NCBI RefSeq assembly: GCF_001457035.1
Contig: NZ_KQ758617.1
Location: 434,001 to 498,000 of the forward strand
DNA: 64,000 bases
Direction of reading: 5' to 3'
Source of the DNA: Fictibacillus enclensis
GTDB lineage: Bacteria > Bacillota > Bacilli > Bacillales > Fictibacillaceae
Part shown: in pieces, positions 57,719-64,000 of the stretch
Position numbering within the stretch: the stretch's first letter is position 1
Layout: each line of letters begins with the position of its first letter
The notes under the pieces: model-generated
What the model was told of the DNA's origin: nothing
Database searches by the model: none
Seen by the model: the letters and a program-made list of their open reading frames with translations, nothing else
Translations under genes and position numbers: made by a program

Positions 57719-58834
57719 ATGCCCATTGTAAATACTAAGTCGATAGAGGACAAGCGAAAAACCGGAATCCGTTTCATCGACTGTGATATTCATAATGAAG
57801 TTCCGTCAAACGAGGTGCTTAAACAATATCTTCCGACACGTTGGAAGAATTATATGGATATGGTCGGCCTGCGCGGCTACCATGGCTTTGTTCAAAATAT
57901 TCCATATCCAAAAGGGAATCCGGGTGGGACACGGGCAGACGCCTGGCTGCCGAACGGTCAAATCCCCGGCTCCGACCTAAAGTTCATGCAAGAACAGCTA
58001 TTGGATCCTTTGAATATGGAGATCGGTATCTTAAACTGCCTGTATCGTGTCGGGGAACAGCTGAACGATGAATACGGAGCAGCACTGGCCCGCGCGGTCA
58101 ACGATTGGCAGATGGCCGAATGGCTGGACAAAGAACCGAGGTTGCGCGCATCCATTGTCATCCCGTACGAGAACGCCGATCTGGCGGTAGAAGAAATTAA
58201 TCGGCGCGCTAGCCATCCTGGTTTTGTGCAAGTGTTATTCATGCCCCGTACCCGGGAACCGATGGGTCGTCGCAAATATTGGAAAATCTTTGAGGCGGCG
58301 GAAAACCACGGACTACCAATCGCGATTCATTTTGGAGGTTTGGGTGGAAACGCAATCACCTCTTCTGGATTTCCTTCATTTTATATCGAGGATCACACCG
58401 ACATGGCTCAGGCGTTCCAATGCCAGGTCATTAGTATGGTTTGTGAAGGGGTGTTTGAACGGTTTTCCAACCTGCAAACTGTGATGCTCGAAGGCGGGTT
58501 TGCTTGGGTGCCTTCCTTGATGTGGCGGCTCGACAAGCACTGGAAGCGACTGCGTGAAGAAGTCCCTTTCTTGAAGCGAAAGCCATCCGAATACATTCGA
58601 GGGCATATGCGATTTACCACCCAGCCGATAGAGGAGCCGCCGGTTCAGGACTATCTCCTTCAGGTAATCGATCACCTGGGATCCGATGACATGCTCATGT
58701 TTGCTACTGATTATCCGCACTGGGATTATGATGCACCCGATCATACCTTTCGAGGGAAGTTTCCAGAAACCCTAAAACAGAAAATCTTTTATGAAAACGC
58801 TCGTTCTTTATACCGATTTCCGGAGAAGGAGTGA
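57719..58834 (+). CDS. Amidohydrolase-2 family (ACMSD-like) enzyme, copy 2
   Basis: A 371-residue paralogue of the preceding protein. Shared blocks include FIDCDIHNEVPS at the start, LARAVNDWQMAEWLDKEPRL, IAIHFGGLGG at the barrel His, EGGFAWVPSLMWRLDKHWKR and MFATDYPHWDYD. The N-terminal region (YHGFVQNIPYPKGNPGG) and the specificity loops differ from copy 1, so the two may form a heteromer or act on successive or alternative substrates. It has its own strong ribosome site (GAGGAGGAACATAC) and is followed after 7 bases by a Rieske protein gene. The same substitution in the DxHxH motif occurs in both copies. Reaction is inferred only at family level. Confidence 0.88.
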   Translation: MPIVNTKSIEDKRKTGIRFIDCDIHNEVPSNEVLKQYLPTRWKNYMDMVGLRGYHGFVQNIPYPKGNPGGTRADAWLPNGQIPGSDLKFMQEQLLDPLNMEIGILNCLYRVGEQLNDEYGAALARAVNDWQMAEWLDKEPRLRASIVIPYENADLAVEEINRRASHPGFVQVLFMPRTREPMGRRKYWKIFEAAENHGLPIAIHFGGLGGNAITSSGFPSFYIEDHTDMAQAFQCQVISMVCEGVFERFSNLQTVMLEGGFAWVPSLMWRLDKHWKRLREEVPFLKRKPSEYIRGHMRFTTQPIEEPPVQDYLLQVIDHLGSDDMLMFATDYPHWDYDAPDHTFRGKFPETLKQKIFYENARSLYRFPEKE

Positions 58835-58841
58835 TGAATCT

Positions 58842-59279
58842 ATGAAAAAATACTTTGTGGCAACTGTCGATGAGATCCCACCCGGTCACCGAAAGATCAT
58901 TTCTATTGCCGGGAGGTCTATCGGTATTTTTAACATAAACGGTGAATTTTTTGCCATTCGAAACCGGTGCCCACATGGAGGGGCCCCGCTTTGTGAAGGA
59001 GAATTGTCCGGTTTTGTTCATTCCCCAGTCCCGGGGGAATACACCTACACTCGAAAAGGAGAGATTATCCGCTGTCCATGGCATCAATGGGAATTCGACG
59101 TCAAGACCGGACAATCATGGTTCGATCCAGTCAAAACCCGTGTTCGTTCTTACGACGCGAAGGTCGAACAAGGATGCGCTATCGCTGAATCTACCGGGAC
59201 CAAATTGGAAGAAGGGCCCCACGTGGCGGAAACCTTCCATGTTTCCCTGGACAAAGATTATGTAGTGCTTGAGATGTGA
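58842..59279 (+). CDS. Rieske [2Fe-2S] ferredoxin-like protein
   Basis: A 145-residue single-domain Rieske protein. The cluster ligands are in CPHGGAPLC (CxH, near residue 45) and CPWHQWEFD (CxxH, near 83), with a roughly 30-residue insert between them (VHSPVPGEYTYTRKGEI) longer than in simple ferredoxins. No transmembrane anchor is present, so it is a soluble electron carrier or a subunit of an oxygenase. No Rieske oxygenase alpha subunit lies in the window. ATG 58842 follows AAGGAGTGATGAATCT, overlapping the previous gene's end. Similar proteins accompany amidohydrolase-2 genes in catabolic clusters; here it may shuttle electrons to an oxygenase encoded elsewhere or to the FAD protein downstream. 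Confidence 0.9.
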   Translation: MKKYFVATVDEIPPGHRKIISIAGRSIGIFNINGEFFAIRNRCPHGGAPLCEGELSGFVHSPVPGEYTYTRKGEIIRCPWHQWEFDVKTGQSWFDPVKTRVRSYDAKVEQGCAIAESTGTKLEEGPHVAETFHVSLDKDYVVLEM

Positions 59280-59412
59280 CCTTAAACGTTAAAGGTGAAA
59301 TTTAATGAAGGTTCCATCGCGTAAACCGTGGGGTTTGGAGAGATTTTAGTAAGGAAGGTTATAACGGCTTACTAGCATACTGTTTTGAAAATAAAAAAGG
59401 AGGTCACAAATT

Positions 59413-60780
59413 ATGTTGGACATGGATTGTGATGTATTAGTTATTGGAGGTGGCGTAACAGGCGTAGCCGCGGCGACCGCTGCCGCACGCAATGGTGCCA
59501 ATACGATTCTGCTTGAATCCAAACCGTTTCTGGGTGGTAATGCGACAACAGGACTTTGCTTACATAATTTTATTACACGATACGGTCGTCAAGTTGTGTT
59601 CGGAATCGCCCAGGAAATTGTGGATCGATTGATTAAAATGGGAGGCGCTGTCGGACATATTCCATATGGGGGATTTGTTCATTCTGTCACTCCAGTGGAT
59701 GGAGAACTATTCCGAATCCTATCCACTGAGTTATTAGATGAAGCAGGGGTTACTGTATTTTTAGGGGTAAATGTAGTTGGAACTGTGCGTGACCGAGGAA
59801 ATGTCACGGGCGTTCAAGTTGCGGTAAAGGGTGGGATACGAACCATTAGAGCCAAAACGTACATTGACGCAAGTGGAGATGCTGATGTTGTAGCAGCTGC
59901 CGGCGCAAACTATACGAAGGGCGATCGAAAAACTGGAAAAATGCAGCCTGTTTCGATGGTCCTTCGCTGTTATGGAACCAACAATAAGGAGATCGCTCAA
60001 GCCATCGCCGTCTCTACACCTGCAATGGCCACACGAGCTGACCATCCCGAACCGATTCCTGTTTACTTTAATGGGGCATTCAGTCAATGGAATGATATCA
60101 TTCGTGAGAATCAGATCTTCCCGAATGAAGATCACAAAGTGTTTTTTAATACGGTTTGGCCGAATCACATTAATGTTAACACTTCTGCGGTGGTGGGTAT
60201 TGATGGTACGGATCCCCTTTCGTTATCCCGCGCTACCGTTGAATTAACAAAACAAGTATATCGAATTAGTCAATTTCTAAAAGAAAATGTTCCCGGGTTC
60301 CAAAATGCCTACTTTGTTCCTTCGGCATTTGCAGGTGTAAGGGAAACACGAAGAATTGAAGGACTCTATGAGATTACGGACGAGGATGTTACCATAGGAC
60401 GAAAATTCGAAGATACCATCGGACAAATTTGCTTCCCTGTTGATATTCACGATCCCGATACGGGTCAGGCTTCTTTTTACCAAATCGGAGACGATGGAGC
60501 ATTTGATATTCCGTTCCGGGCATTAATTCCAAAAGGCCTGCAAAATATCCTGGTGGCAGGGAGATGCGTTTCAGCTACATCTTTTGCCAACGGAGCCACT
60601 CGAAATATGGCGCCGTGTTTAGTAATGGGGCAGAGTGCCGGCGTCGCAGCCGCTATGGCATCTCAGCAAAACCTGACTTTTACACAATTGAACATTCATA
60701 AACTTCAGGAAAACCTTGAGGAACAAGGTGTCTATTTAGGAGAACGAAGCAACAAAAGAGTCACACATCCCACCATCTGA
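59413..60780 (+). CDS. FAD-dependent oxidoreductase (PF12831, succinate dehydrogenase flavoprotein-like)
   Basis: A 455-residue flavoprotein. The N-terminal dinucleotide fold is DVLVIGGGVTGVAAATAAAR (residues about 7-26) with ESKPFLGGNATTG, followed by TYIDASGDADVVAAAGA, and a C-terminal FAD contact at NILVAGRCVSATSFANGATR and MGQSAGVAAAMAS. The FAD_oxidored family (PF12831) includes proteins of poorly known function in catabolic clusters. It probably oxidises or reduces a C-C or C-N bond of a pathway intermediate, perhaps coupled to the Rieske protein. AAAGGAGG lies 9 bases before ATG 59413. The 133 bases upstream contain a 14-codon frame (59304-59348) of unclear meaning. It is the last gene of the plus-strand operon. 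Confidence 0.88.
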   Translation: MLDMDCDVLVIGGGVTGVAAATAAARNGANTILLESKPFLGGNATTGLCLHNFITRYGRQVVFGIAQEIVDRLIKMGGAVGHIPYGGFVHSVTPVDGELFRILSTELLDEAGVTVFLGVNVVGTVRDRGNVTGVQVAVKGGIRTIRAKTYIDASGDADVVAAAGANYTKGDRKTGKMQPVSMVLRCYGTNNKEIAQAIAVSTPAMATRADHPEPIPVYFNGAFSQWNDIIRENQIFPNEDHKVFFNTVWPNHINVNTSAVVGIDGTDPLSLSRATVELTKQVYRISQFLKENVPGFQNAYFVPSAFAGVRETRRIEGLYEITDEDVTIGRKFEDTIGQICFPVDIHDPDTGQASFYQIGDDGAFDIPFRALIPKGLQNILVAGRCVSATSFANGATRNMAPCLVMGQSAGVAAAMASQQNLTFTQLNIHKLQENLEEQGVYLGERSNKRVTHPTI

Positions 60781-61005
60781 CTTAAAAAGTAAAAAAGGAA
60801 GATAGGTAGTCTGTAAAAGACAAAAAGGATAGAATTGAGGATGAATCACACCATCTTTTGTACTCTTTTTTTGCAAGTGGTAGATGATTACAGTGGGAGG
60901 CCACCAAAGCCGTTTATACAGTATAGGGAGGACAAGCTGATTGGAAGGGGAAAAGGTCCTCCATTTTTCCAGCTCAGCAAATCCGAACGAATAATAGATA
61001 CTGGC

Positions 61006-61051
61006 AAAACAACAATCGAGGAACCATTATTGGTTCCTCGATTGTTGTTTT
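61006..61051. terminator. Strong bidirectional terminator
   Basis: The arms at 61006-61026 and 61031-61051 are perfectly complementary over 21 bases with loop TTAT, beginning AAAACAACAATCGAGG and ending in T runs. It separates the convergent plus-strand and minus-strand halves of the catabolic cluster. The 225 bases before it (60781-61005) have no supported gene. Confidence 0.9.
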
Positions 61052-61054
61052 GAT

Positions 61055-61768
61055 TCAAGCACCTAATTGTTGGGCTAAATCGATGAAATCTCTTGCTACC
61101 ACATCATAGTTTTCTTCAGGCATTAGATTAGGGATTGCCTCACATCCATACTCCAATGGTCGAAAAACATAAGCTGTTTTCATCCCTAGCTTTTTGGCTG
61201 CCTGTAAGTCATGTTGATGCGCCGCAACCATCATGACTTCATTGGGTTGAAGATCAAGAAAGTCGATAGCCATGTGGTAAACGTTTGGATCGGGTTTGTA
61301 ACTTTTGATCATTTCAGGGGACAAGATCAAATCCCAAGGTAGTCCACTATGTTTTGCCATATTGGTGAGTAAAGATACATTCCCGTTTGATAGTGGACTG
61401 ATTATGAATTTTTGTTTCAAGCGTTGAAGACCTGGAACCGCATCACCCCATGGCTCCAAACGATGCCAGACTCGATTGAGGTGAATGATTTCTTCCTCTG
61501 TTAGATGGTTGATCTCAAATTCATCAAGAAGCTTTCGTAATACCATCAAATGCAATGAATCCAAATTCATCCACGAAAGCTCGCCGCTTAGAATACGATC
61601 CAAGTTGGGACGATAAGCCCCTCGCCAGGCATCAGCAAACTTCGGCGAATTCAGCTCAAGGTCTTTCATCTCATTCAATTTTTCGCATTCTTTAATGATC
61701 GATGATCGATAATCTACAACCGTTCCAAACACGTCGAAGATAAGTGCTTTAAGCCCGTTAGTTTTCAT
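61055..61768 (-). CDS. HAD superfamily hydrolase, haloacid dehalogenase type II
   Basis: A 237-residue protein with the type II L-2-haloacid dehalogenase motif set: nucleophile Asp in LIFDVFGTVVD (near residue 12), SPLSNGN for motif II, Lys in MIKSYKPDPNVYH for motif III, and VMMVAAHQHDLQAAKKLGM for motif IV, where type II dehalogenases have AAHxxDL. These enzymes hydrolyse the C-halogen bond of short 2-haloacids through an ester intermediate. Many family members have other substrates, so dehalogenation is not certain. ATG 61768 follows AAGGATGGTGATGATGAC. It lies 73 bases downstream of the ThDP enzyme gene on the same strand and may be co-transcribed. Confidence 0.88.
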   Translation of the reverse strand: MKTNGLKALIFDVFGTVVDYRSSIIKECEKLNEMKDLELNSPKFADAWRGAYRPNLDRILSGELSWMNLDSLHLMVLRKLLDEFEINHLTEEEIIHLNRVWHRLEPWGDAVPGLQRLKQKFIISPLSNGNVSLLTNMAKHSGLPWDLILSPEMIKSYKPDPNVYHMAIDFLDLQPNEVMMVAAHQHDLQAAKKLGMKTAYVFRPLEYGCEAIPNLMPEENYDVVARDFIDLAQQLGA

Positions 61769-61841
61769 GTCATCATCACCATCCTTTTATATGAATAGAT
61801 CCATACATTAACAATAAGTATAGAGATGTTTCACTCTATTA

Positions 61842-63524
61842 CTACGCTTTTAATAACTGCACCTTTGCTTTTCGTAAATCCTCTATTGTAGCGGAAACTG
61901 AAATTTGTTCAGGGCTTATCGCCACTTCAATAATGGAAGGTTTACCTGACTGGAGTGCTCGAGTAAACGCTGCCTCAAATTCTTCGTTAGAATCGATGTA
62001 CTCACCATGGCCACCAAACAATTTAGCCAATTGGGCGTAGTCAGGATTTGTGAGCAACGTCCCGGAAATTCGCTCAGGATACTCGCGTTCTTGGTGCATC
62101 CGAATGGTGCCGTACATATTGTTATTAAAGACTAACGCGATAACAGGAACCTTATAACGAACGGCTGTTTCAAATTCTTGCATGGTCATCATAAAACCGC
62201 CATCACCGGATAAGGAAACCACAACACGATCGGGATGTGCTAATTTAGCTCCAACTGCAGCGGGAAAACCATAACCCATGGCACCATTTGTCGGGCCAAT
62301 ATAGGTTCCAGGTTGTTCAAACTGGTAAAATTGGTGTAGCCAGCCACAAAAGTTTCCTGCATCGTTTGTTATAATGGCATCTGCAGGCGTTAGACGCTGA
62401 AGATCGGCTAAGAGTTTCTTCATATTTAATTTGCCACTTTGATCTAATTCGTCATGAATCCATTGACCGTACAAACGGCGACGCTCGGAAATCCAATCCA
62501 GACGTTCTTTTTTAGTTTCTGGTTGATATTGGTTAGAAGCTTCAACTAACGCATTTAGTGCTTCTCCTGCATCTGCTACAATACCAAGAGCTGGATTATA
62601 TACTTTACCGATACTATTTGGGTCAATATCAATATGAATAATCGTTTGCTCCTTTGAAAATAACGAGTACCCTTGTGTGACAATTTCTGAAAAACGCATC
62701 CCCACTGCCACAATCAGATCAGCAGTTTTCACTGTTTCTAATATATTCTTAGGCGTACCCAGTCCAATATGGCCTAAATACTGCGAATGGTGGTTTGGAA
62801 ATACATCATGGCGGCGGAAAGACGATAAAACAGGTAAAGCCATGGATTCCGCAAATTGAATCAATGGTTCGTGTGCGCCGCTACGAACTACACCGCCACC
62901 AGCAATCATAATAGGATGCTTGGCCTGAGAAATGAGAGAAAGTGCCCGAGCCACTTCATCTTTGCCTGGAGCTGGCTTTGGAATAGTGATGACTTGGCCT
63001 ATTTCCATTTCCACTTCTGCATCGATGACATCCACTGGCAATCCGACCACAACCGGACCCGGTCTACCGCTTTTAGCAATCCGAAAAGCCCGTTGAACCA
63101 GCTCCGGAATTCGATGGGTGTCCGTAATTTCAATGGTCCACTTTGAAATCGGTGCAAAAAAGTTTTCTTGATTGACCTCCTGGAACCCTTCCCGTGTCCG
63201 AAAATGACTATGTACTTGTCCTAAAAACACCACCATAGGGGTTGAATCTTGCATAGCGGTATGGACACCGATAGAGAGGTTCGCTCCGCCTACACCTCTT
63301 GTAGCCATACAAACGCCGGGCTTATTGGTTGCCTTCGCATATCCTTCTGCCATAAAACTGGCTCCGCCTTCGTGGCGAGCGGAAATCAGGTTTATTTCCT
63401 CCGTTTCATAGATTGCATCTAATACACTTAGATAGCTTTCACCTGGCACACAAAAAACTTGATCCACGCCTTCTCTTCGAATACATTCAACCACCGCTTG
63501 AGCACCAGTCATTTTCTTTTTCAT
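61842..63524 (-). CDS. ThDP-dependent enzyme, acetolactate synthase-like
   Basis: About 560 residues with the three-domain acetohydroxyacid synthase layout: FCVPGESYLSVLDAI, the activating Glu in ARHEGGASFMAEGYAKATNK (near 52), a middle domain with AGGGVVRSGA, and the C-terminal ThDP/Mg site SLSGDGGFMMTMQEFETAVR..NNNMYGTIRMHQE. It is probably a catabolic relative (acetolactate synthase, glyoxylate carboligase, oxalyl-CoA decarboxylase or sulfoacetaldehyde acetyltransferase types) rather than the biosynthetic IlvB, since no small subunit follows. ATG 63524 follows AAGGAGTGAACGAAAC and overlaps the preceding gntR stop as ATGA, so the two are translationally coupled. The alternative in-frame ATG 63557 lies inside gntR. 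Confidence 0.9.
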   Translation of the reverse strand: MKKKMTGAQAVVECIRREGVDQVFCVPGESYLSVLDAIYETEEINLISARHEGGASFMAEGYAKATNKPGVCMATRGVGGANLSIGVHTAMQDSTPMVVFLGQVHSHFRTREGFQEVNQENFFAPISKWTIEITDTHRIPELVQRAFRIAKSGRPGPVVVGLPVDVIDAEVEMEIGQVITIPKPAPGKDEVARALSLISQAKHPIMIAGGGVVRSGAHEPLIQFAESMALPVLSSFRRHDVFPNHHSQYLGHIGLGTPKNILETVKTADLIVAVGMRFSEIVTQGYSLFSKEQTIIHIDIDPNSIGKVYNPALGIVADAGEALNALVEASNQYQPETKKERLDWISERRRLYGQWIHDELDQSGKLNMKKLLADLQRLTPADAIITNDAGNFCGWLHQFYQFEQPGTYIGPTNGAMGYGFPAAVGAKLAHPDRVVVSLSGDGGFMMTMQEFETAVRYKVPVIALVFNNNMYGTIRMHQEREYPERISGTLLTNPDYAQLAKLFGGHGEYIDSNEEFEAAFTRALQSGKPSIIEVAISPEQISVSATIEDLRKAKVQLLKA

Positions 63525-64000
63525 GTTTCGTTCACTCCTTGTTTGTTCTCTTTGCAAAACGAGAGGGTACGTCGTATATGGTCACGCATCGCTTCTTCAG
63601 CACCATCCGGATCGTTTGAACCAACTTTGGTAAATATTAAATGATGCTCTTCATAGGCACGGTCAAGTTCATTGACATTAGCTAATGCGTGCTTTCTAAC
63701 GACATTAGCAAAGGCCTTTAGGGAAGTTATCTGTTTTTCGATATAATCATTTTTCGCTGCCTTGATAATGAAGTGATGGAATGCTTCATTACTTTTCCTT
63801 AATCCATCGCTGTTTTTAGCCACCGTATAAACTTCCATTTGTTCTATGATGGTACCCAGCTGTTTTTTTTGCTCCTCTGTAATCTTGGACGCGGCCAAGC
63901 GGGCAGCTACTCCCTCAAGCGAGGATCTCGCTAACGTGATCTCTTCCACCGACTTCATAATTTGGGTGGAAACAAAGGTACCCCTTCTTGGACGAGTATA
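63521..64000 (-). CDS. GntR family regulator, FCD domain (partial, runs off window)
   Basis: Coding continues from the window end: upstream of the ATG at 63958 the frame reads YTRPRRGTFVSTQI, the wing of a GntR DNA-binding domain, so that ATG is internal and the start lies beyond 64000. The visible part is the FCD ligand-binding domain, with ITLARSSLEGVAARLAASKI, EAFHHFIIKAAKNDYIEKQI and DRAYEEHHLIFTKVGSNDPDGAEEAMRDHIRRTL (Asp/His metal-ligand positions). It is coupled to the ThDP enzyme gene by an ATGA overlap and probably controls the minus-strand operon. It is a second FCD regulator, different from the one at 55813. Confidence 0.88.
   Translation of the reverse strand, partial: YTRPRRGTFVSTQIMKSVEEITLARSSLEGVAARLAASKITEEQKKQLGTIIEQMEVYTVAKNSDGLRKSNEAFHHFIIKAAKNDYIEKQITSLKAFANVVRKHALANVNELDRAYEEHHLIFTKVGSNDPDGAEEAMRDHIRRTLSFCKENKQGVNET

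Noticed and set aside
59304-59348. 14-codon frame MKVPSRKPWGLERF before the FAD oxidoreductase
   Set aside because: Too short to assign; it could be the start of a deleted gene, but nothing following supports it.
60835-61053. 72-codon plus-strand frame after the FAD oxidoreductase
   Set aside because: It ends inside the strong terminator stem at 61006-61051 and has no convincing ribosome site or motif.

Overview
The window looks like chromosome of a low-to-mid GC Firmicute of the Bacillaceae. Genes have strong AGGAGG-type ribosome binding sites, GTG and TTG starts are frequent, and hairpin-plus-T terminators follow most units. The families present (KhtTU, DUF3231, CBO0543, YfiT, CtaG of the caa3 type, CcpA cre sites, a SinI-type domain) are typical of Bacillus relatives. 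A Fictibacillus-like host is my guess only; nothing here fixes the species. No rRNA, tRNA, CRISPR array, prophage or intact insertion sequence was seen.

Layout. 1-7207: catabolic operon with the C-terminus of a PLP-dependent gamma-lyase, an M20 amidohydrolase, an ACT-less homoserine dehydrogenase, an aldehyde dehydrogenase and two tandem MHS-type symporters; one coherent reading is salvage of (N-acyl-)homoserine to aspartate. 7349-8967: GNAT, DinB and a membrane-anchored unknown. 9190-11679: class A penicillin-binding protein. 11799-14810: ThDP 2-keto acid decarboxylase and CYP152-type P450 peroxygenase. 15028-17995 (minus): PepF peptidase and MnmH tRNA-modifying enzyme. 18164-21933: permease, an ABC-F protein behind an attenuator-like leader, and a lipoprotein. 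22121-24442: atypical stand-alone tyrosine recombinase followed by KhtT-KhtU. 24649-25960: PadR-HAAS pair. 26119-28038: DUF2243, CtaG and a frameshifted VOC gene. 28076-32085: DUF3231, WGxxGxxG protein, MerR-TipAS regulator, nucleoside hydrolase and small genes. 32422-36204: SDR remnant, FAD monooxygenase plus membrane transporter facing a TetR regulator. 36245-43127: frameshifted small membrane gene, GH3 glucosidase under a cre site, thioesterase, 6-phosphogluconate dehydrogenase, ROK regulator plus MFS. 43213-52605: SNF2 ATPase, MFS, two hydrolases, a SinI-domain protein, O-methyltransferase, YfiT and a P-loop kinase.

52606-64000 reads as an inserted accessory region. After a decayed IS110-family transposase comes a second catabolic cluster: a divergent Nramp-family transporter under a palindromic cre site, a GntR/FCD regulator, two paralogous amidohydrolase-2 enzymes, a Rieske ferredoxin-like protein, an FAD oxidoreductase, and on the opposite strand an HAD type II hydrolase, an acetolactate-synthase-like ThDP enzyme and another GntR regulator cut by the window edge. 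An 18-bp palindrome (TTGTATACATGTATACAA) before the first amidohydrolase and a 15/18 match over the regulator's own -10 suggest this cluster is one regulated pathway with an unknown, probably ring-derived or carboxylated, substrate. This is the best candidate in the window for an undescribed system.

Several genes are broken or remnant (VOC at 27563, small membrane gene at 36245, SDR tail at 32422, IS110 at 52929). All functions are inferred from sequence motifs read by eye; no database search was run.
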